64,000 nucleotides of DNA from Bacteroidota bacterium (GCA_009773165.1 WOUZ01000001.1:868001-932000), one strand, 5' to 3'; numbered from the stretch's first letter, positions 26,691 to 35,215 are shown. A program made the numbers and translations. The notes: generated from the sequence alone by a model not told the origin.

Positions 26691-28700
26691 ATGGAGACAA
26701 TAAAAAAACAAGAGTCATTATTTGCCCGTCGCTTGATTGAAGCCAGTCTTGATCCATTGGTTACCATCAGCACGAAAGGGAAAATTACAGATATGAACCA
26801 GGCAACGATTAATATCATAGGCCTGGACCGGGAAAAACTTACCGGCACAAATTTTCTGGATTATTTTACCGAACCGCAGAAGGCCAAAGAAGTGTATCAG
26901 GAGGTGTTTGCCAACGGATCGGTAGTTAATTTTCCATTGACAATAAGGCATATTAACGGCAAGTTGACAGATGTTTTGTTTAATGGTTCGGAATACAAGG
27001 ATGACAACGGAAAAGTGTTGGGTGTAGTAATTGTTGCAAGAGATGTTACCGCTGAAAAACGAATCGCAGCTGAACTTACAGAGGCAAAAATATTTGCAGA
27101 GCTCGTTACTGAACTGGCTATAGCAGCTAAGGCAAAAGCCGAGACTGCCATGCGCACAGCAAAAGATGCCGTAAAGGCGAAACAGCAGTTTTTATCCAAT
27201 ATGAGCCACGAAATAAGAACACCTATGAATGCCATCATCGGGTTCACAAAAGTGCTGCTCAAAACGGAACTGTCTGGAAAACAAAAAGAATACCTTTCAG
27301 CCATTAAAATTAGCGGAGAAGCACTCATCGTGCTCATTAATGATATTCTTGATCTGGCAAAAGTGGATGCGGGGAAAATGGTTTTTGAGAATATCCCATT
27401 CAGGCTATCACAATCCCTGGAGGCGATGCTTCACCTGTTCGAGTCAAAAATTCAGGAAAAGAATTTGACCTTGGTAAAAGAATTTGACAAGGATATTCCA
27501 AAAATTCTGTTGGGCGACCCGGTTCGACTACACCAGATCATCCTAAATCTACTTAGCAATGCAGTGAAATTTACTGCTAAAGGTTCCATATCAGTTATCG
27601 TTCGCGTTTTACACGAGACTGAAGAAAAGGTTACGCTCGAATTTATGGTATCCGATACGGGCATCGGTATTCCAAAAGAAAACACCGGGAAGATTTTCGA
27701 AAATTTCCATCAGGCATCGAGCGGCACTTCACGCTTGTATGGTGGCACAGGACTTGGCCTGGCAATTGTGAAGCAGCTTGTCGAGAACCAGCATGGCAAG
27801 GTAAGTGTGAAAAGTGTTCCTGACCAAGGCTCTGTTTTTAGTTTTGTGCTTGATTTTAAAAAAACAACAGAACAACCGGAAGAAGAGTTGGAAAATGTGG
27901 AGTTTGATAAAACTCTGGAAGGGGTTAGGGTATTGGTTGTTGAGGACATCGCTCTTAATCAGCTTCTTATGAAAACCTTGCTTGATGACTTTGGCTTTGA
28001 GAGCGAAATTGCTAACAATGGCAAAATTGCCATCGAAAAATTGGCTTCCAATACATATGATATCATACTCATGGATCTTCAAATGCCCGAAATGAATGGC
28101 TTTGATGCCACTGAGTACATACGCAACAAATTAAAGCTGAAAGTGCCTATTATAGCTATTACTTCAGATGTTACAACAGTCGATCTTTCGAAGTGCAAAG
28201 CTGTTGGGATGAATGATTATATTTCGAAACCTATTGATGAAAGGTTATTGTATACCAAAATAATTGGTTTTCTTAAAAAGAATAAACACAAAGGAGTAGA
28301 AAAACCGAAGTCAAGGGTAAAAGAAGAAATTCTTCAGCCCAAATACATCAATCTGGAATATTTGAATAAATGCACAAAATCAAATCCCGAATTAATGATA
28401 AAGATGATTTCACTTTACCTTGATCAAACTTCTATATTAACCAAAACAATGAAAGAGAGTTTAGCAAAAAAAGACTGGAATGCACTTTACGGTGCAATAC
28501 ACAAACTTATTCCTTCATTTGCCATCATGGGAATTGACAAAAAATACGAGAATATGGCAAAAAAAATACAAGATTATGCAAGCACTCAACAGCATACTGA
28601 AGAAATTGCGCCATTGTTAAAAAGCGTATTTAGCACACTTAAACAGTCGTGTAAGGAATTAGAAATTGAATTAATCAACTTAAAAAATAATCACAAATGA
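26691..28700 (+). CDS. Cytoplasmic PAS hybrid histidine kinase with receiver and HPt domains
   Basis: I chose the ATG at 26691, giving 669 residues; a TTG at 26652 would overlap the AraC gene. The order is PAS (about 10-120), linker helix, HisKA with phosphoacceptor His173 (SNMSHEIRTPMNAIIGF), HATPase (DTGIGIP, GGTGLGLAI), receiver with Asp462 (IILMDLQMPEMNGF) and HPt with His604 (YGAIHKLIP). There is no membrane span, so the signal is cytoplasmic. A full phosphorelay His-Asp-His is present in one chain. The next gene encodes a lone receiver and overlaps by 4 bp, making it the natural final acceptor. The core and receiver resemble those of the 43334-47494 giant kinase, so the two are paralogues. 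Confidence 0.9.
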   Translation: METIKKQESLFARRLIEASLDPLVTISTKGKITDMNQATINIIGLDREKLTGTNFLDYFTEPQKAKEVYQEVFANGSVVNFPLTIRHINGKLTDVLFNGSEYKDDNGKVLGVVIVARDVTAEKRIAAELTEAKIFAELVTELAIAAKAKAETAMRTAKDAVKAKQQFLSNMSHEIRTPMNAIIGFTKVLLKTELSGKQKEYLSAIKISGEALIVLINDILDLAKVDAGKMVFENIPFRLSQSLEAMLHLFESKIQEKNLTLVKEFDKDIPKILLGDPVRLHQIILNLLSNAVKFTAKGSISVIVRVLHETEEKVTLEFMVSDTGIGIPKENTGKIFENFHQASSGTSRLYGGTGLGLAIVKQLVENQHGKVSVKSVPDQGSVFSFVLDFKKTTEQPEEELENVEFDKTLEGVRVLVVEDIALNQLLMKTLLDDFGFESEIANNGKIAIEKLASNTYDIILMDLQMPEMNGFDATEYIRNKLKLKVPIIAITSDVTTVDLSKCKAVGMNDYISKPIDERLLYTKIIGFLKKNKHKGVEKPKSRVKEEILQPKYINLEYLNKCTKSNPELMIKMISLYLDQTSILTKTMKESLAKKDWNALYGAIHKLIPSFAIMGIDKKYENMAKKIQDYASTQQHTEEIAPLLKSVFSTLKQSCKELEIELINLKNNHK

Positions 28701-29131
28701 AACAGCAAACACCAATAAAAATTTTCCTTGTAGATGACGATCCTGTTTTTTTGAACCTGCTTGAAATCGAATTTTTGGAAAATGGTGATTTTGATATCGA
28801 AACCTATGAATCGGGTGAGCAATGCATCGAAAATCTCAAAAATAAACCTGATGTTATTATATTGGATTACCTGTTTGATAATATAGGCAAAACTGCCATG
28901 AACGGACTGGCAACTTTGGACAAGATCAAGGATTTCGATCCCGAAATCCCTGTCATCATTCTTTCGGCTCAGGATAAAATTGAGGTAGCTGTCAATTGTA
29001 TGCACCACAAAGCTACTGACTATGTAGTAAAAAGTGAGACGTCATTCCTGCGGTTAAAAAAAATCATAACCAACACAATGAAATATAATAAAATGAAAAA
29101 ACAGTTGAAATGGTATATGGACAGGATGTAA
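28697..29131 (+). CDS. Stand-alone response regulator (receiver domain)
   Basis: The 144-residue protein consists of one CheY-like receiver with acidic pocket DDD (13-15), phosphoacceptor Asp57 (VIILDY) and a conserved Lys near 113 (YVVKSE), followed by a 25-residue basic tail (KYNKMKKQLKWYMDRM). There is no output domain, so it acts by protein contact. The ATG overlaps the stop of the hybrid kinase (ATGA), showing coupled translation. Between two AraC-type genes it could pass phosphorylation state to transcription, but no direct link is visible. Confidence 0.85.
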   Translation: MKQQTPIKIFLVDDDPVFLNLLEIEFLENGDFDIETYESGEQCIENLKNKPDVIILDYLFDNIGKTAMNGLATLDKIKDFDPEIPVIILSAQDKIEVAVNCMHHKATDYVVKSETSFLRLKKIITNTMKYNKMKKQLKWYMDRM

Positions 29132-29152
29132 AACGCTTTAAGTGTATTAAAA

Positions 29153-29172
29153 TCTGACAAAAATCTGTCAGA
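29153..29172 (+). terminator. Hairpin between response regulator and AraC-type gene 2
   Basis: TCTGACA and TGTCAGA form a 7-bp stem with a 6-nt loop. There is no T-tract, so it may be an operator or a weak terminator. Confidence 0.35.
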
Positions 29173-29275
29173 ATATTGGATAATGCTTTAACCGAAAACA
29201 ATGATTGCTACTGTCTCATAACATAGAAAGTTGACTAATAATGATATTTGAAGTATTTTTATAAAAAATGACTAT

Positions 29276-29836
29276 TTGAAACTCTACATAAAATACATGG
29301 TGAGCCTCCGTTGCAAAATGGTAGTGAAAGAAGAGCTTCGAAATCTTGGACTTCATTTCATTGCTGTGGATTTAGGCGAAGTTGAAATATTTGAAGAATT
29401 AAGCAATGAACAACATCTGCAGCTTAAAGAGAATCTGCTCAGATCGGGACTTGAGCTGCTCGATGATAAAAAAAATATCCTTATTGAGCGCATCAAAGCA
29501 GTGATTGTTGAGATGATTCATTATTCAGAAGAAATGCCTAAAATCAATTATTCCGATCATATCAGCGAAAAGCTGAATCAGGATTACACCTATCTCTCCA
29601 ATATCTTTTCAGAAGTGAAAGGCATCACCATACAGCAATACATTATTTTTCACAAGATCGAACGAGTAAAAGAACTGCTCTTGTACGATGAACTTACGCT
29701 CACCGAAATTTCATACCGCATGCAATACAGCAGCGTGGCCCATTTATCCAATCAGTTTAAGAAAGTGACCGGTCTCACTCCCACATTTTACAAACAGCTC
29801 AGACAAAAACGTCAGGGGAATCTCGAAAACCTGTGA
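29276..29836 (+). CDS. AraC-type transcription regulator (paralogue 2), TTG start
   Basis: The 186-residue protein aligns end to end with the 26105 product, including MVSLRCKMVVKEEL with Cys13, a middle LELLDDKKNILIERIKAVI, and the two HTH units (DYTYLSNIFSEVKGITIQQYI and ISYRMQYSSVAHLSNQFKKVTGL). The start is TTG at 29276, fixed by homology with the ATG-started paralogue. An ATG at 29268 opens a three-codon frame (MTI, stop) that ends on the TTG, which may couple or limit translation. Its stop codon lies inside regulon site H, which drives the next gene. It is likely a DNA-binding activator with a partly different role or signal from paralogue 1. Confidence 0.85.
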   Translation: MKLYIKYMVSLRCKMVVKEELRNLGLHFIAVDLGEVEIFEELSNEQHLQLKENLLRSGLELLDDKKNILIERIKAVIVEMIHYSEEMPKINYSDHISEKLNQDYTYLSNIFSEVKGITIQQYIIFHKIERVKELLLYDELTLTEISYRMQYSSVAHLSNQFKKVTGLTPTFYKQLRQKRQGNLENL

Positions 29837-29896
29837 TATGTGTAAGCTTTTCCAGAGGATGTGTAAGGCTTTTTGATTGAGATTGTAAGAACTTTG
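29832..29896 (+). promoter_or_regulatory. Regulon site H: promoter of the cupin gene
   Basis: TGTGATATGTGTAAG, then GTGTAAGGC with its GTAA 21 bp after the first, and ACTTTG with TTTG 30 bp later. The element starts within the last codon and stop of AraC-type gene 2. TTTG is 121 nt from the start codon at 30018, the longest leader among the eight sites. Confidence 0.65.
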
Positions 29897-30017
29897 TAAT
29901 CAATAAATTATAAGAATATTTTACGATTCTGGATGAATCTTAACTTCTTAAGTTTTTTGAGAACGGGCATCGGATTCTTTAATTAAATCATTTTGAAATT
30001 AAAAGAAACAAAATTGT

Positions 30018-30371
30018 ATGAAAAACATAAATGACACTGCTGAATTAGAAAAATCAACTGCTCAGATCATCGTCGAAATCATTCAATACATGCCCAACGC
30101 AGTGGTTAGCAAAACGATTTTAAAGAAAACAACAGGCAATATTACCGTTTCTTCATTTGCTGCTGGCGAGGAATTGGCTGAAAAAATTTCACCCTTTGAT
30201 ACCTTCATTCAAATCATCGATGGATCGGCTCAACTTTTTATCAATGGCAAAGAATACGATTTAAATCTCGGTGATGGAATCATAATACCAGCTCATTCAA
30301 AACATAATTTCAATGCCAACAAGCAATTCAAAATGCTTTCGACAATAATCAAAAGCGGATACGATATTTAA
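30018..30371 (+). CDS. Cupin-domain protein
   Basis: The 117-residue single-domain protein has a typical cupin_2 core (about 45-105): SFAAGEELAEKISPFDTFIQIIDG and GDGIIIPAHSKHNFNANKQFKML. Only some of the usual metal-binding His/Glu residues are present (His near 94 and 97), so metal binding is doubtful. It is preceded by site H and an unusually long leader, and followed by a strong terminator, so it is a single-gene unit. Adjacent to the AraC-type gene, it may act as a small-molecule sensor or an enzyme of unknown type. Confidence 0.75.
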   Translation: MKNINDTAELEKSTAQIIVEIIQYMPNAVVSKTILKKTTGNITVSSFAAGEELAEKISPFDTFIQIIDGSAQLFINGKEYDLNLGDGIIIPAHSKHNFNANKQFKMLSTIIKSGYDI

Positions 30372-30443
30372 ACAAAACGTAAGACTAAAACTGAAACTTT
30401 TTTCATCATCTATAGAAATTGGTTCTTTGGTTAGTGCGTGGAT

Positions 30444-30496
30444 ACTGCCTGTCTTTAAACCATTTGGTTTTTGGCAGGCAGTTCTACTTTTTCAGG
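30444..30496 (+). terminator. Rho-independent terminator of the cupin gene
   Basis: ACTGCCTG pairs with CAGGCAGT, and the loop contains a second small stem (AAACC/GGTTT). TTCTACTTTTT follows. Confidence 0.8.
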
Positions 30497-30583
30497 TATC
30501 CATATGTAGGCATAAAAAACCCTCAATCTGATTTAGGGCTCCTTAAAGTGTGTTGATCAACTGTTGTTAATCAACAATTTATG

Positions 30584-30648
30584 TGTGAATCATGTAACAA
30601 TTTTTAAAATGCATGTAATGCTAAATGCATCCTTAAGAACCACCTTTG
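30584..30648 (+). promoter_or_regulatory. Regulon site B: promoter of the 30712 lipoprotein
   Basis: TGTGAATCATGTAAC, then CATGTAATGC with GTAA exactly 21 bp after the first GTAA, and CACCTTTG with TTTG 30 bp later. It is almost identical to site C over its conserved positions. TTTG ends 63 nt before the ATG at 30712. Confidence 0.8.
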
Positions 30649-30711
30649 CATAATGAATCACGCTGTTGATTAGCGTAAATCACGAATAATCAATTACTAA
30701 AATTTAAAAAA

Positions 30712-31155
30712 ATGAAAATGAAAAAAGGATTTCTATCACTGAAAAGTCTCGGCTTTATTTGTTCGATAGGTTTGCTTGCATTTGCATTGAGTTCGTGCAC
30801 AACCAAAGTAAACTTCCTGAAATCATCTGTTGTGCCTGCCGCAAAAGGTACGGTGAAAGTCACAAAAGATGGAAATAACAACTATAAGATTAAAGTTCAA
30901 ATTTCAAATCTGGCTGAATCAACACAGCTAACGCCTCCAAAATCAGTCTATGTTGTTTGGTTGATGTCAGATAGTAAGGCAATAAAAAATATAGGTCAAA
31001 TTGTGAGTGGGTCCGGGTTTATGTCGAAAAAACTCAAAGCAGGATTTGAAACAACTTCTTCATTCAAACCATCAAAAATATTTCTGACAGCAGAAAATGA
31101 CCCTGGTGTACAATACCCGTTTTCGGAGGTTATACTGACTACAGGCGACTTTTAA
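30712..31155 (+). CDS. Small lipoprotein of unknown function, site B regulon member
   Basis: The 147-residue protein has a lipobox FALSSC (Cys29). The remainder is a single beta-sandwich-like domain of about 110 residues (KGTVKVTKDGNNNYKIKVQISNLAES...YVVWLMSD...FKPSKIFLTAENDP). That pattern recalls the anti-sigma-K-type or CHRD-like folds seen in secreted proteins, but no family can be named with confidence. It is lipid-anchored, probably in the outer membrane. It is followed 41 bp later by a second small secreted protein and preceded by site B, so it is expected to respond with the other envelope genes. Confidence 0.7.
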   Translation: MKMKKGFLSLKSLGFICSIGLLAFALSSCTTKVNFLKSSVVPAAKGTVKVTKDGNNNYKIKVQISNLAESTQLTPPKSVYVVWLMSDSKAIKNIGQIVSGSGFMSKKLKAGFETTSSFKPSKIFLTAENDPGVQYPFSEVILTTGDF

Positions 31156-31196
31156 TATCGATCACTTTTTTAAACATTTACATAAATTTCTTACCA

Positions 31197-31529
31197 ATGA
31201 AAAAATTTAAATTCTTTACCGTCTTACTGATGTTATCTATGTTCGTTTCTTTAACAACCGTCGCTGCATCTGAAACAAAGAAGTCAGAAAAAAAGCCTGT
31301 GTCAACAAGTAATGAAAACACGCTGAGCGATGAGACAATCAAACAGCTCACCCTTCGCGTGGAAGAGATTCGTGATATGGATAAATCAGAATTGACACTT
31401 GTTGAAAAACGCGAACTTAGAAATGAACTTAAAACGATAAAAAAGGATTTGCGTAACAGCAACGGTGCTATTTACATTGGTACCGGGACAGCTTTACTGG
31501 TAATTATCATTATCCTGCTTTTAGTGTAA
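31197..31529 (+). CDS. Small secreted/membrane protein with C-terminal anchor
   Basis: The 110-residue protein has an N-terminal signal (MKKFKFFTVLLMLSMFVSLT). A charged helical middle contains QLTLRVEEIRDMDKSEL and VEKRELRNELKTIKKDLR, and a C-terminal membrane span is preceded by a Gly/Thr-rich turn (YIGTGTALLVIIIILLLV). It would sit in the inner membrane with its helix in the periplasm. It is likely co-transcribed with the lipoprotein 41 bp upstream. The function is unknown; the layout resembles small stress-induced envelope proteins in Bacteroidota. Confidence 0.7.
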   Translation: MKKFKFFTVLLMLSMFVSLTTVAASETKKSEKKPVSTSNENTLSDETIKQLTLRVEEIRDMDKSELTLVEKRELRNELKTIKKDLRNSNGAIYIGTGTALLVIIIILLLV

Positions 31530-31539
31530 TTAGTAGTTT

Positions 31540-31589
31540 TTGCAAACGCATTCCTCTGATTAATTTCAAGGGAATGCATTTGTTTGCAA
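31540..31589 (+). repeat. Long imperfect hairpin after the 31197 gene
   Basis: TTGCAAAC plus GCATTCC pair with GGAATGC plus GTTTGCAA, interrupted by a 4-nt bulge. It lies 10 bp after the stop. There is no T-tract, so it is not a clear terminator; it may protect the transcript or be a structured 3' end. Confidence 0.5.
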
Positions 31590-31644
31590 TTGCACAGCAT
31601 AAACTACTCTTAACCCGCAGCTAAACACATCAAAAATAACACAG

Positions 31645-31902
31645 ATGAATTCAAAAAATAACATTCCAGGTTTCTTAACAGGATTTGCAACAGGCGCTCT
31701 CATTGGGGTACTTTTTGCTCCCCGCAAAGGCGTAACCACTCGAAAAAATATCAGCTGGAAAATTTCTGATTTAGCTAAAAAACTGAGGGGAAAATATGAA
31801 CGTTTACTCACCGAAATTGTACAATATTTCGATACAATAAAGGAAAGCCGAACCAATATTTACCTGCATCCGGATAAAAAAAAACGCGCCCCCTTATCGT
31901 AA
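31645..31902 (+). CDS. YtxH-like stress protein (second copy)
   Basis: The 85-residue protein has the YtxH signature GFLTGFATGALIGVLFAPRKGVTTR at the N-terminus and a basic helical tail ending KKKRAPLS. It is a shorter relative of the 23966 product. It lies 115 bp after the previous gene, with a hairpin between, so it could be co-transcribed from site B or have its own promoter. A second YtxH among envelope-stress genes supports a shared role. Confidence 0.75.
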   Translation: MNSKNNIPGFLTGFATGALIGVLFAPRKGVTTRKNISWKISDLAKKLRGKYERLLTEIVQYFDTIKESRTNIYLHPDKKKRAPLS

Positions 31903-32064
31903 AAAACGTTGACTTCAGATTCGGACAATATACCTTCAAGTCGTTTTTATTTTAAATAAGTAGCGTTTTTTTCCATGTCATATTTTCACGAAGCAGATGA
32001 CAATGCTTCATTATAAAAATAAACCTCTGATCTTCAATTATTTCGGCAAAAACGATTAAACTAT

Positions 32065-35049
32065 TTGCAACAAACTCCGAATTTCAAGACAAGATGCTGC
32101 AACCAATTATTTTTGATGCTTGCAGTTATACTTCTTTTGGCCGGAGCAAAAAATACATTTGCTCAGAACTATTTTCAGCAGGAAGTTAACCATACTATTT
32201 TTGTTTCGCTCAATGACAAGCTTCATCAGCTGGATGCTTTTCAAATGGTAGAATATATTAACCATTCACCCGATACCCTGACTTTTATTTATTTTCACCT
32301 TTGGCCCAATGCGTATGCCAACAATCGTACCGCATTGGCAAAGCAACTGTTGCGGACGCAGGGAAAGAAAAAATTGTTCAAACAACCCTCTCTGAGCGGC
32401 ATCATTGATTCGCTTGATTTTCGCACAAATGACAAAAAATTACATTGGCAGTTCAATGGCGATACTATTGATATTTGTAAGGTGTTTCTGGATTATCCAC
32501 TGCAACCCGGCGATTCTGTTAAAATAACAACGCCATTCAAGGTGAGGATTCCAAAAGGGGTAAGTTCCCGTTTGGGACATATTGGCGAATCCTACCAACT
32601 GTCTCAGTGGTATCCAAAGCCTGCTGTTTACGATCTTACCGGCTGGCATCCAATACAATACCTTGATCAGGGGGAATTCTACGGTGAGTATGGCAGTTTT
32701 GATGTTTACATCACCTTACCAGCCAATTATGTCGTTGGCGCGTCGGGTGAATTGACTGATTCGCTTGAAATAAAACGACTTAGTCAAATGGCATCCGACT
32801 CCTCCTGGCAAGGAGCATGGTATAAAAGTCAGTCATTTCCCGTATCATCCGACAAGCTTAAAACAATTCATTTCAAAGGAACTAATATTCATGATTTTGC
32901 TTGGTTTGCCGACAAAAGGTTCAATGTTGTTCAATCTGAAATTATCTTGCCAAATACAGGGTCTAAAGTTGCTGTAAACGTTTTGTTTACAAACAACCAG
33001 TCAGCATTCTGGAAAAACGCCAACACCTTTGCGTCAAGAGCTATTATCCGGTATTCAGAATGGATTAGCGATTATCCTTACAAAACTTTTACTGTTGTAC
33101 AAAGTCCGCTTGCAGCAGGATCCGGTATGGAATACCCCGGTCTGGCAGTCATCGGACAGGTGCAGGATTCGTATGAACTTGATGAGGTAATTACCCATGA
33201 AGCTGCACACAACTGGTTTTACAGTGCACTGGGAAGCAACGAAAGAAGCCATCCTTATATGGACGAAAGCATTACTTCGTCATATGAATTGCGCTATATG
33301 GATATGTACTATCCCGATAAGAAACTTTGGAAACTTTATTTTTCCAATATCAGACTGGCCAGGTTATTCAAAATGGATCAGATGCCAATGAAGCTTATGA
33401 CTGAACTCGATTGGCTGTTAACTGCGCGTAACAATTTGGAACAGCCTATTCACCTACCTGCTGATGAATTTAGTGATGATAATTATAGCACGATGGTCTA
33501 TAATAAAGGTGGTCAAGGGTTTACTTACCTTCGGGCTTCACTGGGCGATTCCTTGTTTGATGCCTCCATGCAGAACTATTATAACAGCTGGAAGTTCAAA
33601 CATCCCCAACCCAATGATCTGAGGGAAGCTTTTGAACAACAAACCCGGAAAGACCTTAGCTGGTTTTTCGATGATTTCCTTGGAACTACAAAGCGGTTGG
33701 ATTATAAAGCGATTCGGTTGAAAAACAACACGTTGCTTGTCAGAAATAAGGGACAGTTAAAAGCTCCCCTGCACATTGCCGGCTTGAAAAGTGGTGCTGT
33801 TCAATTTGAACAATGGACAAAAGGGTTTTCAGGTCATAAATGGATCAGTCTTCCAAAAACAGATGCAACCGAAATCATTATTGATCCTTTTCACCGTTCG
33901 CCTGAACTTTTCAGGCTAAACAATAACATACGTACATCCGTTATCTTTCCAAAGACCGATCCCATTCAGGCTCAGTTCCTTTTTACACTCGAAGAACCAT
34001 CAAAAAGAAAACTGATTTACATTCCTGTCATCAACTGGAACAAAGAAAACGGTGTGATGTTAGGGTTGGCAATGCATAATGGCTTCCTGCTTCCAAAAAC
34101 TATTGAGTATTTTCTACTACCTTTTTTTTCATTTGGGAATAAGGAAATTGCCGGATTAGGCAAAATAGCTTACAGGTTCATTCCTGTTGAATCGCCTGTC
34201 AGGCTTGGAATCGTTAGCATTGAAGGTTCGCGTTTTGCGGCCCTTGGCGGGCAAAGTTATCACAGGTTAAAACTTGGTTTGGATCTTCATTTCAGCAAGA
34301 GAAATTTTACCAGTCCTTATAATCATAGGGCTTTTGGCAATCTTGTTTTTGCTTCAGATCTCAGTCGGCTTCGAACTTTTCAACCTTTAAGGATGCTTTC
34401 GTACCTGGAACTGGGTTATGAGTTTTCGAAGGCTTCAATGATACATCCATTCAGTTTACTGACAGTACTTGAAAGTGGTGCTTCTTTTCAAAAAATAAAG
34501 CTTGAGTTGAATTACAGGTATAGTTGTAATACGTATAATACCGGACTGGATGTTAGGTTTTTAGCCGGAATAATGCTGAAAAGTAATGCTGATAATCCCT
34601 TTTACAACCTTGCGCCGGGAGGCAGAACCGGACGCGAACAATACCTTTATGAAGGCATCTATCCTGATCGTTTCAGTGTTTTTCCAAAAACATTCTGGTC
34701 GAGACAGATGAATTTGTCAGAAGGAGGAATCGTTTCATACATCAACGACAGCCTTGGTTACAGCAATTGGATAGGCTCCATCAGCTTCTCGAGTAATCTC
34801 CCCGGAATAACAGGTAAGTTGCCCGTTAAGCCTTTTCTTAATTTACTTCTGACCAATCAAAGAACATTGGCTGGAATGAATCCAACATTATTTTTTGAGG
34901 CTGGTTTTAAAGTTGGTATCTGGCATCTCTTTGAAATTTACTTTCCGGTTTTTGTTTCGGATCAGCTATCGAATGGTTCGGGTGCTTTCGTTGACAGAAT
35001 TCGCTTCGTATTAAGCATTGAATCATTTCAGAAGATGAAAAGAAATTGA
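32065..35049 (+). CDS. M1-family metallopeptidase with C-terminal barrel-like region
   Basis: Translation from TTG at 32065 gives a good signal peptide with positive residues (FKTRCCNQLFLMLAV...FAQ); an ATG at 32116 would lack the basic head. The protein has 994 residues. Residues about 40-560 are an M1 aminopeptidase-like fold with GMEYPG near 353 and the zinc site HEAAH (378-382), with Glu401 after 18 residues (YMDE). Residues about 640-994 have no peptidase features and show repeated amphipathic beta-strands with aromatic ends, like an outer-membrane barrel. It would then be a surface or periplasmic peptidase tethered by its own barrel. The peptidase is firm; the barrel is inferred. Confidence 0.8.
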   Translation: MQQTPNFKTRCCNQLFLMLAVILLLAGAKNTFAQNYFQQEVNHTIFVSLNDKLHQLDAFQMVEYINHSPDTLTFIYFHLWPNAYANNRTALAKQLLRTQGKKKLFKQPSLSGIIDSLDFRTNDKKLHWQFNGDTIDICKVFLDYPLQPGDSVKITTPFKVRIPKGVSSRLGHIGESYQLSQWYPKPAVYDLTGWHPIQYLDQGEFYGEYGSFDVYITLPANYVVGASGELTDSLEIKRLSQMASDSSWQGAWYKSQSFPVSSDKLKTIHFKGTNIHDFAWFADKRFNVVQSEIILPNTGSKVAVNVLFTNNQSAFWKNANTFASRAIIRYSEWISDYPYKTFTVVQSPLAAGSGMEYPGLAVIGQVQDSYELDEVITHEAAHNWFYSALGSNERSHPYMDESITSSYELRYMDMYYPDKKLWKLYFSNIRLARLFKMDQMPMKLMTELDWLLTARNNLEQPIHLPADEFSDDNYSTMVYNKGGQGFTYLRASLGDSLFDASMQNYYNSWKFKHPQPNDLREAFEQQTRKDLSWFFDDFLGTTKRLDYKAIRLKNNTLLVRNKGQLKAPLHIAGLKSGAVQFEQWTKGFSGHKWISLPKTDATEIIIDPFHRSPELFRLNNNIRTSVIFPKTDPIQAQFLFTLEEPSKRKLIYIPVINWNKENGVMLGLAMHNGFLLPKTIEYFLLPFFSFGNKEIAGLGKIAYRFIPVESPVRLGIVSIEGSRFAALGGQSYHRLKLGLDLHFSKRNFTSPYNHRAFGNLVFASDLSRLRTFQPLRMLSYLELGYEFSKASMIHPFSLLTVLESGASFQKIKLELNYRYSCNTYNTGLDVRFLAGIMLKSNADNPFYNLAPGGRTGREQYLYEGIYPDRFSVFPKTFWSRQMNLSEGGIVSYINDSLGYSNWIGSISFSSNLPGITGKLPVKPFLNLLLTNQRTLAGMNPTLFFEAGFKVGIWHLFEIYFPVFVSDQLSNGSGAFVDRIRFVLSIESFQKMKRN

Positions 35050-35112
35050 GCAATTCAACTTTATTCACCAATTGGTAATAACCTACTTTAAATTTTAATG
35101 GAATTCATCATG

Positions 35113-35177
35113 TGTGAATCATGTAACATATTTCCAATCAGTTGTAATGCTTAACAAACCCGTTAGAATCACCTTTG
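35113..35177 (+). promoter_or_regulatory. Regulon site C: promoter of the OmpA/TSP3 gene
   Basis: TGTGAATCATGTAAC, then TTGTAATGC with GTAA 21 bp after the first, and TCACCTTTG with TTTG 30 bp later and 38 nt before the ATG at 35216. A longer in-frame start at 35114 would place the coding region over this element and is rejected. Confidence 0.85.
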
Positions 35178-35215
35178 TCAGGTTAAATAACAGTAAAAAT
35201 CTTAATTTGAAACAG

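Larger units (their letters stand above)
30372..30711 (+). other. Intergenic region with terminator and site B
   Basis: 340 bp holding the cupin terminator (30444-30496), a CCCT/AGGG hairpin near 30517-30540, a TGTTGAT/ATCAACA dyad near 30550-30577 and the site B promoter (30584-30648). No reading frame is supported. Confidence 0.65.

Noticed and set aside
35114-35215. A longer N-terminus for the OmpA/TSP3 protein starting at 35114
   Set aside because: It would lie across the site C promoter and bury the signal peptide; the ATG at 35216 gives a normal signal.
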